64,000 nucleotides of DNA from Cinclus cinclus. Taxonomy: Eukaryota; Chordata; Aves; Passeriformes; Cinclidae. This document shows, piece by piece, positions 9,281 through 31,559 of the stretch (its first letter is position 1; each line of letters opens with the position of its first letter). The stretch is taken from NCBI RefSeq assembly GCF_963662255.1, contig NC_085083.1, forward strand, positions 334,612 through 398,611, read 5' to 3'. The notes under the pieces are model-generated. The model worked only from the letters and a program-made list of their open reading frames with translations. It ran no database searches and was not told the origin of the DNA. Position numbers and translations under genes: made by a program.

Positions 9281-12200
9281 ATGCGGGCCGAGCTGCGGGG
9301 CCTCGCCGGGCCCGTGCCGCTGCCCGACGGGCAGCCCGTGGTGCTGGGCCGCGGGCCGCTCACCGGCGTCACCGACCGCAAGTGCTCCCGGCAGCAGGGT
9401 GCGTGCAGGGGATCCGTCCCGGGAGCCGCTCCCTTATCCCGGGAAACCGAGACCGACCCCGTACCAACCCCGAGATCCTCCCCAGACCCACTGGGACCCC
9501 CATCAGAGCCCTCCCCATGTCCTCGGTCCCGGGGTACCGGGATCCACTCTCGGGTGATGGGAACACCCCCAAATTCACCCCCCAGCACCCCCAAATATTC
9601 CCCTCAGATTTTCCAAACATCCCCCAAATTCACCCCCCAGCACCCCCAAATATTCCCCTCAGATTTTCCAAACATCCCCCAAATATTCCCCTCAGATTTT
9701 CCAAACATCCCCCAAATTCCCTCCCCAGCACCCCCAAATATTCCCCTCAGATTTTCCAAACATCCCCCAAATTCCCTCCCCAGCACCCCCAAATATTCCC
9801 CTCAGATTTTCCAAACATCCCCCAAATTCCCTCCCCAGCACCCCCAAACACCCTCCCTCGAATCCCCCCCCAAACCTCACCCCCAGAGTTTGGGGATGTT
9901 TTTTGTGGGTTCTCCGTCCCCTCCCCGATTTTGGGGGGGGGGGGGGGGTCTTAGGGGTCCCCCAAATCTCACCGACCCCCCCTCTCCACAGTGGAGATCG
10001 TGGCCAACTACACCGAGGGCACGGCCCAGGTCACACAGGTGGGGGGGACTTCGGGGGTGTTTTGGGGGTGCTTAAAGGGGTTTTGGGGTGATCCTGGAGA
10101 GATTTGGGGGGTGCTGGGGGTGTTTTGGGGGTGGTTAAAGGGGTTTTGGGGTGATCCTGGAGGGATTTGGGGGGTGCTGGGGGTGTTTTGGGGGTGGTTA
10201 AAGGGGTTTTGGGGTGATCCTGGAGGGATTTGGGGGGTGCTGGGGGTGTTTTGGGGGTGCTTAAAGGGGTTTTGGGGTGATCCTGGAGGGATTTGGGGGG
10301 TGCTGGGGGTGTTTTGGGGGTGGTTAAAGGGGTTTTGGGGTGATCCTGGAGGGATTTGGGGGGTGCTGGGGGTGTTTTGGGGGTGGTTAAAGGGGTTTTG
10401 GGGTGATCCTGGAGGGATTTGGGGGGTGCTGGGGGTGTTTTGGGGGTGGTTAAAGGGGTTTTGGGGTGATCCTGGAGGGATCTGGGGGGTGCTGGGGGTG
10501 TTTTGGGGGTCCTGGGGGGATATTTTGGGGGTCCTGGGGGGATATTTTGGGGATGGTTAACGGGGGTTGGGAGGTCCTGGGCGTGTTTTGGGGGGATCAT
10601 TTTGGGAGGGTGTGGGGGGCACATCTCAGATGAATTTGGGGGAGACCCTGAGGGGGTTTGGGGAGGGGCTCTGGTATAATTTTGGGGAGGCGCCCCTAAT
10701 TCTCCCTCCCCCAGCGTGGAGTGAAGCCCAGTTTTTTTTTTGTTTTTTTTTTTTTTGGGGGGTGGGGAGGGGTGTTTAGCTCTCCCCTCCCCCCCTCCTC
10801 AAACTCTTCCTCACCCCCTCCCCAGCTTGGGGTGAACCCCAGTTCGGTGGGGGGGTCCGTGCTGGGCCGGGGGGGCTGCGGGACCCTCACCCCCGGGCAG
10901 ACCCTGCTGCTGGTGAACGGGAGGTACCCCCTGGTCCTGCACTTCGAGGGGTCCCCCCACCCCAAAAAACGCCCTGCAAGCCCCCCCGAGGAGCCCCCCC
11001 CCGCCCGCAGAACCCCCCCCAGCCCCTCCCAGGGTGGGTGGAAGAAGCTCGGATCCCTCCTCATCCTCACCCCCTCAGGGGTCCGGCCCAGCACGAAGGT
11101 ACGGGGAGGGGGGGGTTTGGGGGAAGGGGGTCCCGTGTCCCCCCTTCTATTTTGGGGACTCCCCAAGGGCACCCCCAGACCCAGAATCTGGGCCCTGACC
11201 CCTGATCCTCCCCCAGAACCCCCCAAATCCCCTCTTGAAACCTCACAGGACCCCCCAGTTCCCCTCCAAATCCCACCCCCAAAACCTTCTCAAACCTCCC
11301 CAGGACCCCCAGATCCCACCCCAAAATATCCTCAAACCTCCCCAGGACCCCCAGATCCCACCCCAAAGCCTTCTCAAACCTCCCCAGGACCCCTAGATCC
11401 CACCCCAAAACCTTCTCAAACCTCCCCAGGACCCCCAGATCCCACCCCCAAAACCTTCTAAAACCCCCCAGGACCCCCAGATCCCACCCCAAAATATCCT
11501 CAAACCCCCCAGGACCCCCAGATCCCACCCCAAAACCTTCTCAAACCTCCCTAGGACCCCCAGATCCCACCCCAAAACCTTCTCAAACCCCCCAGGACCC
11601 CCAGATCCCACCCCAAAACCTCCTCAAACCCCCCCAGGACCCCCAGATCCCACCCCAAACCTTCTCAAACCCCCCAGGACCCCCAGATCCCACCCCAAAA
11701 CCTTCTCAAACCCCCCAGGACCCCCAGATCCCACCCCAAAGCCTTCTCAAACCCCCCAGGACCCCCAGATCCCACCCCAAAATATCCTCAAACCTCCCTA
11801 GGACCCCCAGATCCCACCCCCAAAACCTTCTCAAACCCCCCAGGACCCCTAAATCCCACCCAAACCTCCTCAACCCCCTCCACTAAACACCCCCGGACCC
11901 CCAGTCCCACCCCAAAACCTCCTCAAACCCCCCAGGACCCCCAAACCCCACCCCAAAACTCCTCAACCCACTCAGACTTTGCCCAAAACCCCCTCCAGGC
12001 CCTCCCACGCCTCGCCCCAATCCCCTCTCAGACCCCAACTTTCCCCCCAAACACCCCCCCAAAAAAACCCTTCAAAGGGGATCAAACTCCCCCTCAGTCC
12101 CCACGGGGACCCTCCATGACCCCTCCTTTTTTTTTTTTTTTTTTGGGGACCCCCTCAGGTCGCCGGGTTTGACCTGGATGGGACCCTCATCACCACCCGC

Positions 12201-15200
12201 TCTGGGAAGGTGTTTCCCACCAGCCCTGATGATTGGAGGTGATTGGGGGGTGGGGGGTAGAATTTTGGGGGTCTTTTGGGAGGGTTTGGGGTCTCACTCA
12301 TTTTTTACTTTGTGTTCTCCTACCCCCCTTCCCCCACCCAGGATTTTGTATCCCGAGATTCCCAAAAAGCTGAAACAGCTGCAGAATGAGGGGTATAAGG
12401 TGAGACCCCTCCCCAAAATTCCACCTTGAGAACCGAACCCCCCCCATGTACCCCCAAATCACCTCAGACTCCCCAAACCCTTTAAACCACCCCCCCCACA
12501 AATCCCAATTTCTTCCCCCAGGGCATCTCAGCATCCCAAAAAAACCCCTCAGGTTCCTCACCGAGACCCCGCTGATCTCCAGAGCCCCCCCCAAACTCCC
12601 CAAATGCCCCGGAGACCTCCCCCAAACCCCATATTTTATTTTTTTTTGTTCTCCCCCCCCAAAAGCTCGTGGTGTTCACCAACCAGTTGGGGATCTCCCG
12701 GGGCCGGCTGCGCCCCGAGGTGTTCCAGGCCAAGGTGGAGGCGGTGACGCAGCAACTCGGGGTGGCCCTGCAGGTCTGGGGGACCCCCAAACCCCCCTGG
12801 GACCCCCAAACCCGGGGATTCCCCCCTCCCATCAAGGGTCCAGAGTTCCTTCCCAGAGATGTTTGACCCCTCCCTCAATTCAGGTGCTGGTGGCCACGGG
12901 GCCAGGGATCTACAGGAAACCAGTGCTGGGAATGTGGGATCACCTGTGTGAGAAGGTGGGACTGGGAGGGACTGGAGGGCACTGGGAGGTACTGGGAGAG
13001 GGTTGCAGGGTACTGGAGGGCACTGGGAGCTACTGGGAGAGGGTTGCAGGGTACTGGAGGGCACTGGGAGCTATTGGGAGAGGGTTGCAGGGGACTGGGG
13101 GGCACTGGGAGAGGGTTGCAGGGGACTGGGGGGCACTGGGAGATACTGGGAGAGGGTTGCAGGGGACTGGGGGGTACTGGGAGAGGGTTGCAGGGGACTG
13201 GAGGGCACTGGGAGAGGATTGCAGGGTACTGGAGGGCACTGGGAGATACTGGGAGAGGGTTGCAGGGGACTGGGGGGCACTGGGAGAGGGTTGCAGGGGA
13301 CTGGGGGGCACTGGGAGGTACTGGGAGAGGGTTGCAGGGGACTGGAGGGCACTGGGAGAGGGTTGCAGGGGACTGGGGGGCACTGGGAGGTACTGGGAGA
13401 GGGTTGCAGGGGACTGGGGGGCACTGGGAGGTACTGGGAGAGGGTTGTGAGGAGATTGGGAGCAATTGAGGAAGGGACTGGGAGGGAACTGGGAGGGATT
13501 AAGAGGCGACTGGGGGCTACTAGGGATACTGGGAGTTACTGGGAGGTCGTTGGGAACCCAGTGGGAATATTGGGGAGTACTGGAAAGGTACTGGGAACTG
13601 AGTGGGGGGGGGGGGGCACTGGGAGCTTTCGGAGGGGGTCAGAGATGTCACTGGTATGAACTGGTGCGGACTGGGATCACCGGTTTGGGTCCCGCAGGCG
13701 AACGGGGACGTGACGGTGTCGGTGCCCGACAGTTTCTACGTGGGGGGTGAGCACAGGGGTCCCGGGGCAATTTTGGGGAGGTTTTTGGGGTCCCAGTGGG
13801 GTCACAAGGAGGTTTTTGGGGTCCTGGGGGAATTTTGGGGAGGTTTTGGGGGTCCCGGTGGGGTCACAAGGAGGTTTTTGGGGTCCTGGGGGAATTTTGG
13901 GGAAGTTTTTTGGGTCCCAGTGGGGTCACAAGGAGGTTTTTGGAGTCCTGGGGGAATTTTGGGGAAGTTTTTTGGGTCCCAGTGGGGTCACAAGGAGGTT
14001 TTTGGGGTCCTGGGGGAATTTTGGGGAGGTTTTGGGGGTCCCGGTGGGGTCACAAGGAGGTTTTTGGGGTCCTGGGGGAATTTTGGGGAAGTTTTTTGGG
14101 TCCCAGTGGGGTCACAAGGAGGTTTTTGGGGTCCTGGGGGAATTTTGGGGAAGTTTTTTGGGTCCCAGTGGGGTCACAAGGAGGTTTTTGGAGTCCTGGG
14201 GGAATTTTGGGGAAGTTTTTTGGGTCCCAGTGGGGTCACAAGGAGGTTTTTGGGGTCCTGGGGGAATTTTGGGGAGGTTTTGGGGGTCCCGGTGGGGTCA
14301 CAAGGAGGTTTTTGGGGTCCTGGGGGAATTTTGGGGAAGTTTTTTGGGTCCCAGTGGGGTCACAAGGAGGTTTTTGGAGTCCTGGGGGAATTTTGGGGAA
14401 GTTTTGGGGGTCCCAGTGGGGTCACAAGGAGGTTTTTGGGGTCCTGGGGGAATTTTGGGGAAGTTTTGGGGGTCCCGGTGGGGTCACAAGGAGGTTTTTC
14501 GGGTCCTGGGGGAATTTTGGGGAAGTTTTTTGGGTCCCAGTGGGGTCACAAGGAGGTTTTTGGGGTCCTGGGGGAATTTTGGGGGTCCCAGTGGGGTCAC
14601 AAGGAGGTTTTTGGGGTCCTGGGGGAATTTTGGGGAAGTTTTGGGGGTCCCGGTGGGGTCACAAGGAGGTTTTTGGGGTCCTGGGGGAATTTTGGGGAAG
14701 TTTTGGGGGTCCCGGTGGGGTCACAAGGAGGTTTTTCGGGTCCTGGGGGAATTTTGGGGAAGTTTTTTGGGTCCCAGTGGGGTCACAAGGAGGTTTTTGG
14801 GGTCCTGGGGGAATTTTGGGGAAGTTTTTTGGGTCCCAGTGGGGTCACAAGGAGGTTTTTGGGGTCCTGGGGGAATTTTGGGGGTCCCAGTGGGGTCACA
14901 AGGAGGTTTTTGGGGTCCTGGGGGAATTTTGGGGAAGTTTTGGGGGTCCCGGTGGGGTCACAAGGAGGTTTTTGGGGTCCTGGGGGAATTTTGGGGAAGT
15001 TTTGGGGGTCCCGGTGGGGTCACAAGGAGGTTTTTCGGGTCCTGGGGGAATTTTGGGGAAGTTTTGGGGGTCCCGGTGGGGTCACAAGGAGGTTTTTCGG
15101 GTCCTGGGGGAATTTTGGGGAAGTTTTTTGGGTCCCAGTGGGGTCACAAGGAGGTTTTTGGAGTCCTGGGGGAATTTTGGGGAAGTTTTTTGGGTCCCAG

Positions 15201-18200
15201 TGGGGTCACAAGGAGGTTTTTGGGGTCCTGGGGGAATTTTGGGGAGGTTTTGGGGGTCCCGGTGGGGTCACAAGGAGGTTTTTGGGGTCCTGGGGGAATT
15301 TTGGGGAAGTTTTTTGGGTCCCAGTGGGGTCACAAGGAGGTTTTTGGGGTCCTGGGGGAATTTTGGGGAAGTTTTTTGGGTCCCAGTGGGGTCACAAGGA
15401 GGTTTTTGGAGTCCTGGGGGAATTTTGGGGAAGTTTTTTGGGTCCCAGTGGGGTCACAAGGAGGTTTTTGGGGTCCTGGGGGAATTTTGGGGAGGTTTTG
15501 GGGGTCCCGGTGGGGTCACAAGGAGGTTTTTGGGGTCCTGGGGGAATTTTGGGGAAGTTTTTTGGGTCCCAGTGGGGTCACAAGGAGGTTTTTGGGGTCC
15601 TGGGGGAATTTTGGGGAAGTTTCTTGGGTCCCAGTGGGGTCACAAGGAGGTTTTTGGGGTCCTGGGGGAATTTTGGGGAAGTTTTGGGGGTCCCGGTGGG
15701 GTCACAAGGAGGTTTTTCGGGTCCTGGGGGAATTTTGGGGAAGTTTTTTGGGTCCCAGTGGGGTCACAAGGAGGTTTTTGGGGTCCTGGGGGAATTTTGG
15801 GGAAGTTTTGGGGGTCCCGGTGGGGTCACAAGGAGGTTTTTGGGGTCCTGGGGGAATTTTGGGGAAGTTTTGGGGGTCCCGGTGGGGTCACAAGGAGGTT
15901 TTTCGGGTCCTGGGGGAATTTTGGGGAAGTTTTTTGGGTCCCAGTGGGGTCACAAGGAGGTTTTTGGGGTCCTGGGGGAATTTTGGGGAAGTTTTTTGGG
16001 TCCCAGTGGGGTCACAAGGAGGTTTTTGGGGTCCTGGGGGAATTTTGGGGGTCCCAGTGGGGTCACAAGGAGGTTTTTGGGGTCCTGGGGGAATTTTGGG
16101 GAAGTTTTGGGGGTCCCGGTGGGGTCACAAGGAGGTTTTTGGGGTCCTGGGGGAATTTTGGGGAAGTTTTGGGGGTCCCGGTGGGGTCACAAGGAGGTTT
16201 TTCGGGTCCTGGGGGAATTTTGGGGAAGTTTTGGGGGTCCCGGTGGGGTCACAAGGAGGTTTTTCGGGTCCTGGGGGAATTTTGGGGAAGTTTTTTGGGT
16301 CCCAGTGGGGTCACAAGGAGGTTTTTGGGGTCCTGGGGGAATTTTGGGGAAGTTTTGGGGGTCCCAGTGGGGTCACAAGGAGGTTTTTGGGGTCCTGGGG
16401 GAATTTTGGGGAAGTTTTGGGGGTCCCGGTGGGGTCACAAGGAGGTTTTTCGGGTCCTGGGGGAATTTTGGGGAAGTTTTTTGGGTCCCAGTGGGGTCAC
16501 AAGGAGGTTTTTGGGGTCCTGGGGGAATTTTGGGGAAGTTTTTTGGGTCCCGGTGGGGTCACAAGGAGGTTTTTGGGGTCCTGGGGGAATTTTGAGGAGG
16601 TTTTGGGGGTCCCAGTGTGGTCACAAGGAGGTTTTTGGGGTCCTGGGGGAATTTTGGGGAAGTTTTTTGGGTCCCAGTGGGGTCACAAGGAGGTTTTTGG
16701 GGTCCTGGGGGAATTTTGAGGAGGTTTTGGGGGTCCCAGTGGGGTCACAAGGAGGTTTTTGGGGTCCTGGGGGAATTTTGGGGAAGTATTTTGGGTCCCA
16801 GTGGGGTCACAAGGAGGTTTTTGGAGTCCTGGGGGAATTTTGGGGAAGTTTTTTGGGTCCCAGTGGGGTCACAAGGAGGTTTTTGGGGTCCTGGGGGAAT
16901 TTTGGGGAGGTTTTGGGGGTCCCGGTGGGGTCACAAGGAGGTTTTTGGGGTCCTGGGGGAATTTTGGGGAAGTATTTTGGGTCCCAGTGGGGTCACAAGG
17001 AGGTTTTTGGAGTCCTGGGGGAATTTTGGGGAAGTTTTTTGGGTCCCAGTGGGGTCACAAGGAGGTTTTTGGGGTCCTGGGGGAATTTTGGGGAGGTTTT
17101 GGGGGTCCCGGTGGGGTCACAGAGGGGTCCTGGTGGGAAGGTTGGGGATTTAGGGATAATTTTGGGGTCCCAGCCTCCTGCTCACTTTGTCCCCCAGACG
17201 CTGCCGGACGCCCCCCAAACTGGGCGCCAGGGAGGAAGAAAAAGGATTTCTCCTGCAGCGACCGATTGGTGGGACCCCAAAACCTGCCTGGGGACCCCTC
17301 CCCAAATCCCTTGGGACCCTCCAAAACCCCCCGGGCATCCCCCGAAATCCCTGGAGCTCTACCCTGTGTCCCTCCCAGTGCTCCCAGTTCACGACCCTGG
17401 TGTCTCCTGTTCTTCCCAGTTCCCCCACGCCCTCAGCTCATTCTCCCGGTGTCCTCCCCAGTGCCCCCACTTCACCCCCCCCAGTCCCTCCCATTTACCC
17501 ACCAGCACTCCCAGTTGACCCCAGTGTTCCCAGTTCGCTCTCAACGCGGGGCTGCGGTTCCTGACTCCTGAGGAAGAGTTCCTGGGCTGGGCCCCAGCGC
17601 CCTTTGACCTCCCAGCCTTCGACCCCGTGAGTGACCACTGACCCCAAGAGCAGCCCCTGAGCCTGTCCCCACTCCTGACCTTTGACCTTCGTCCCCAGCG
17701 TCCCCTGGACACCAAAGTCCCCCCGGAACTCCCCAGGGATGAACTGGTGTCGGACAAGCCTGAGGTGCTGCTGACCGTTGGCTTCCCTGGGGGTGAGTGA
17801 CCACTGACCCCTGCGCTGACCTCTGACCCAGCTCCGGCTTCTGATCGCCAGCGGGTGAAAAGAATGGAAAAAGGGAGGAGAAAACAACGGGAAACGTGAG
17901 GGGAGGGAAAATGGCGGGAAACGTGAGGGGAAGAAAGGGAAACGTGTGGGGAAAAGGGCAGGAAACGTGAGGGGAGAAAAATGGCGGGAAACGTGAGGGG
18001 AGAAAAATGGTGGGAAACGTGAGGGGGAAAGGGCAGGAACTGTGAGGGGAGAAAAATGGCGGGAAACGTGAGGGGAGGGAAAATGGCGGGAAGTGTGAGG
18101 GGAAGAAAAGGGAAACGTGTGAGGAAAAGGGCAGGAAACGTGAAGGGAGAAAAAAGGTGGGAAACGTGAGGGGAGAAAATGGAGAGGAAACGTGAGGGGA

Positions 18201-20259
18201 GAAAAATGGCGGGAAGGGTGAGGGGAAGAAAGGGAAACGTGTGGGGAAAAGGGCAGGAAATGTGAGGGGAGAAAAATGGTGGGAAACGTGAGGGGAGAAA
18301 AATGGCGGGGAAACGTGAGGGGAGAAAAATGGTGGGAAACGTGAGGGGAGAAAATGGAAACGTGAGGGGAGAAAAAGGAAACGTGAGGGGAGAAAAATGG
18401 CGGGAAGGGTGAGGGGAGAAAATGGAGAGGAAACGTGAGGGGAGAAAAATGGCGGGAAACGTGAGGGGAGGGAAAATGGTGGGAAACGTGAGGGGAGAAA
18501 ATGGAGAGGAAACGTGAGGGGAGAAAAATGGCGGGAAACGTGAGGGGAGGGAAAATGGTGGGAAACGTGAGGGGAGGGAAAATGGCGGGAAGTGTGAGGG
18601 GAAGAAAGGGGAACGTGGGGAAAAGGGCAGGAAATGTGAGGGGAGAAAATGGAGAGGAAACGTGAGGGGAGAAAATGGTGGGAAACATGAGGGGAGAAAA
18701 ATGGCGGAAAAACGTGAGGGGAGAAAAATGGTGGGAAACGTGAGGGGAGAAAATGGTGGGAAACGTGAGGGGAGAAAAAGGGCGGGAAACGTGAGGGGAG
18801 GAAAAGGGCGGGAAATGTGATAAAATGGCGGGAAACGTGAGGGGAAAAGGATGGGAAACGTGAGGGGTGGGAAAGGGAAACGTGGGGAAAAGGATGGAAA
18901 ATGTGAAGGGAGAAAAATGGCAGGAAACGGGAGGGGAGAGAAGAGTTGCAAACTGTTGAAAATGTGAAAAATTTTTCCCCTCAGCTGGCAAATCCACCTT
19001 TGTGAAGCGACACCTGATCCCTGCAGGATACGAATACGTGAACAGGGTGAGTTCCTGCCCCCGCTGTGACCTGCGCGACGCTCCGCGCTCGTGGCCACGC
19101 CGTGTCCGTGCCCGTCGAGCCACGTCGGCCCGGTGTGATCTCTGTGACACCCCCTGGTCCCCAGGACACGCTGGGCTCGTGGCAGCGCTGCGTCTCCGCC
19201 TGTTCGGCCGCCCTGGCTCGGGGCCGCCCCGTTGTCGTCGACAACACCAACCCTGACCCCGAATCGCGGCAAAGGCCAGTCTGGGAACTGGGGTGGTACT
19301 GGGATGACACTGGGATTGGCACTGGGAACAGCACCCCTTCCCCCCAGTCCTTGGGGATGCCTTTTCTGGAGTTTTGGGGACCACCCCCCCCTCCCCTCAG
19401 CCACCCTTGACCTTTCCCTGTCCCCACCCCAGGTTTGTGTCCTGTGCCCGGGAGGCCGCGGTGCCGTGTCGGTGTCTCCAGTTCACTGCGAGTCTGGAGC
19501 AGGCACGGCACAACTGCAGGGTGAGGAGGGGTCCCAGGGGATCCTGATCCTCCTCCCGAGGATCCTCCCTTCAGCACCATCAAACACTTTTTCTTTGGCT
19601 TTTCACCCCAAAAAAGTTCCGGGATATGACGCAGAGCGGCCACGTCCCCGTCACCGACGCTGTCCTGTTCGGCTACAAGTGAGAGAGGACTGGGAGGGGT
19701 TTGGGGGATCTGGAGTGATTTGGATGTGTCTGGGAGGGGGCCAGGGAGAATTTTGGGAGATCTGGGGCGTTTTGGGGAATCCCTGGGGAGGATCTAAAGG
19801 AGGTTTTGGAGGATCTGAGGGGGATTTGGGGGGATCTGTAGGGTTTAAAGATACTTTAGAGGAGTTGGGGGAATTTGGGGATTTTTTTTTTCCCTTTTCT
19901 CCATTATTTAACCCCATTACTTTTTGTTGTTGTATTTTTCCCTCTTTCCAAATTTCTTTCTTAGTCTTTTTGTCATTTTGGGTGGGCTTTTGCTTTTTTC
20001 CCCCCCTTCTCCCTTCTCCTGTCCTGGGTAGGTTTCCCCCATTCTTGCTGGGTTTTTCCCTGTTCAGAGCTCTTTTTCCTCCCACTTTACCCAAATCCAG
20101 GTAATTTTTCCCCATTTTCTCCCCCTCAGGAAACACTTTGTGACACCCGACCTCTCCGAAGGCTTCTCCCAAATCCTCCAGATCCCCTTCGTGCCCCATT
20201 TTGGGGACCCCCCAGACCCACAACGAAGGCGCCTCTTCTTCCAATTTAGCGATGGGTGA
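9281..20259 (+). CDS. PNKP: Bifunctional polynucleotide phosphatase/kinase
   Basis: Repairs DNA ends: removes 3'-phosphates and phosphorylates 5'-OH ends; its FHA domain binds phospho-XRCC1/XRCC4. Sixteen coding exons: 9281-9398, 9992-10038, 10826-11098, 12159-12238, 12342-12399, 12666-12773, 12884-12955, 13698-13746, 17198-17268, 17534-17626, 17699-17792, 18985-19046, 19165-19274, 19433-19520, 19617-19678, 20130-20259. Phases join exactly: 1515 nt, 504 aa (human 521). FHA about 1-100 ([16 protein letters not shown]); linker with KKRP basic patch; HAD phosphatase motif DLDGT at 151-155 and [26 protein letters not shown]; kinase Walker A GFPGAGKST at 351-359; [10 protein letters not shown]-terminus QFSDG. 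Intron 13 is GC-AG. The start aligns with the family although the first 15 residues are shorter than human. Introns are mostly minisatellite. Confidence 0.97.
9565..9850. repeat. 55-bp minisatellite, PNKP intron 1
   Basis: About five copies of a unit containing AAATATTCCCCTCAGATTTT, 55 bp in full copies and shorter in others. Open in several frames, but clearly non-coding. Confidence 0.9.
10040..10560. repeat. 63-bp minisatellite, PNKP intron 2
   Basis: About seven near-identical copies of a 63-bp unit (GGGGTTTTGGGGTGATCCTG core) starting directly after the exon 2 donor. Because 63 is a multiple of 3, one frame stays open through the whole array. Confidence 0.93.
10704..10735 (+). pseudogene. 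Decayed copy of the 5' edge of PNKP exon 3
   Basis: CCCCCAGCGTGGAGTGAAGC followed by CCAG resembles the real acceptor and exon 3 start at 10820-10850 (CCCCAGCTTGGGGTGAACCC). It ends in a T run and then a second pyrimidine tract. It looks like an old tandem duplication of the exon boundary. Short, so moderate confidence. Confidence 0.45.
11235..11960. repeat. About 40-bp minisatellite, PNKP intron 3
   Basis: About 17 imperfect copies of a unit containing CCCCAGGACCCCCAGATCCC, with AAAACCTTCTCAAAC or AAAATATCCTCAAAC as the variable half. C-rich on the coding strand. Confidence 0.92.
12956..13470. repeat. GGGAGAGGGTTGCAGGGGAC minisatellite, PNKP intron 7
   Basis: The array begins at the exon 7 donor (GAGAAG then GTGGGACTGGGAGGGACTGG). 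Units of about 31 and 43 bp alternate, about 13 in all. From 13471 to 13600 it degrades into irregular ACTGGGAGG words. Confidence 0.92.
13747..17130. repeat. 62-bp minisatellite, PNKP intron 8, about 54 copies
   Basis: Highly uniform array of a 62-bp unit (GGGGTCACAAGGAGGTTTTT core) that fills the intron from the exon 8 donor to about 70 bp before exon 9. Some units are shortened. No unit contains a stop codon in any forward frame, so all three plus frames are open for about 3 kb. Not a protein gene: it lies between two phase-compatible PNKP exons. Confidence 0.96.
17860..18940 (+). repeat. GGCGGGAAACGTGAGGGG minisatellite, PNKP intron 11
   Basis: About 38 irregular units of 25-35 bp, consensus ATGGCGGGAAACGTGAGGGG plus AGAAAA. 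Several units contain an exact E2F-type GGCGGGAAA. The same family occurs on the opposite strand at 21300-22370 and 24330-24800, that is, in the same orientation relative to transcription of RUVBL2. Confidence 0.93.
19275..19276 (+). other. Non-canonical GC splice donor of PNKP intron 13
   Basis: Exon 13 must end ...CGGCAAAG so that AG joins the G at 19433 to restore Arg-Phe ([11 protein letters not shown]). The bases after it are GCCAGT, so the donor is AG|GC with A, G and T at +4 to +6. The nearest GT (19279) would break the frame. GC-AG introns are a known minor class. Confidence 0.75.
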
Positions 20260-20279
20260 AGACCCCCATCGAAAACCCA

Positions 20280-20285
20280 AATAAA
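20280..20285 (+). terminator. PNKP polyadenylation signal
   Basis: AATAAA 21 bp after the PNKP stop codon, giving a very short 3' UTR. Confidence 0.85.
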
Positions 20286-20334
20286 GGCATTTCCCTCCCC
20301 CCAATTTTTGGGATATTTTTGTCTCTAAATCAAA

Positions 20335-20340
20335 TTTATT
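20335..20340 (-). terminator. RUVBL2 polyadenylation signal
   Basis: AATAAA on the minus strand 25 bp past the RUVBL2 stop codon at 20365. It lies only 50 bp from the opposing PNKP signal, so cleavage downstream of each signal would make the two 3' ends abut or overlap. Confidence 0.85.
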
Positions 20341-20364
20341 GTACAAAGTGGGAGGGAGGGGCAG

Positions 20365-30704
<10,340 letters not shown>

Positions 30705-31499
30705 GGCGGCGCCGCTTCACTCCCGCGCTGTCCTCGCGCTCTCCCCGGCCGGAAGTGACGTGCAGGGAACGGATGGGCGGGGCAAAGACGGGAGAGGCCG
30801 CTCTGGCCACTCCTCTCGATGGTTCGAGGTCCTCCAGCACCGCCGGGGGGGCCCCTTGTAAAGGGGGGGGCGGCCCCAAAACGGGCTCCAGAACACCAAA
30901 ACCGGCCCCAAAAGCACAAAACCGACCCCAGAACCTGCCCTTAACCTGTCCCGTAGATACCCCACACCAGCTCCGTAACTGCCCCTTGTCCTGCCCCACG
31001 ACCCCATAATCTACCCTATACCCAGCCCCATAAGCAACCGCACAGCTCCAATCTGCCCCATAGACACCTCATAGCCGCATAAGCTGCCTTAGAGATACCC
31101 CAGGGCCCTACAACTTGCCCCATAACTTGCCCCACAACCAGCCTCTTACCTGCCCCACAGACACCCCATAATCCCAACCAGCCCCATAACTGCCTCATGG
31201 GCACCACACAACCCTATAACTGCCCCTATAACCCCAGCCTGCCCCCACAAGCAGCCCCACAGCCCCATAACCGGCCCCCATACCCAGCCCCTCAATCCCC
31301 TCCCCCTACACACACCCCCTCAGTGTCCTCCCCCGTTGCCCTTTTAAGGCGCCGTTGCCCCTTTAAGCTGCCCCTTCTCTGCCCCCCGCGTGCCGCCCCT
31401 CCCGCCCGTCCCCCCTCGAACCTGCGCCTCGACCAATCAGCGCCGGGGGGCGTGGCCCCGGCGGGGGGAGGGGGCGTGGCTTGGGGGGACGGGGGGCGG
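30705..31499. promoter_or_regulatory. Bidirectional RUVBL2/GYS1 promoter region
   Basis: Head-to-head genes with about 2 kb between start codons. Near RUVBL2 there is a composite ETS-CRE motif CCGGAAGTGACGT at 30749-30761. Between 30880 and 31310 lies a loose CCCCATAAC/CCCCACA tract. Near GYS1 there is a CCAAT box at 31433-31437 (GACCAATCAG) followed by GC boxes GGGGCGTGG at about 31449 and 31471. No TATA box. The human pair is also head to head. Confidence 0.65.
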
Positions 31500-31538
31500 G
31501 AGGGGTCATTCCGCGATCAGCTGCGGGAGCGCGGGGAG
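31500..31538 (+). other. Probable GYS1 non-coding leader exon (3' end)
   Basis: A consensus donor GAG|GTGAGG at 31539 follows the CCAAT/GC-box region, and a good acceptor (CCCCCAG) directly precedes the GYS1 ATG at 32698. This suggests a 5' UTR exon ending at 31538 spliced to the ATG exon. The exon's 5' limit is not defined. Inference only. Confidence 0.4.
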
Positions 31539-31559
31539 GTGAGGGGGGGCGGCCAAAGG

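Noticed and set aside
10040..10560. Telomere-like (GGGGTTTT) repeats
   Set aside because: Vertebrate telomeres are TTAGGG; here the words are part of a 63-bp intronic unit.
13602..17518. Three overlapping plus-strand frames of about 1000-1240 codons rich in Gly, Phe and Trp
   Set aside because: They are the 62-bp array of PNKP intron 8; the flanking PNKP exons join in phase across it and the peptides resemble no protein.
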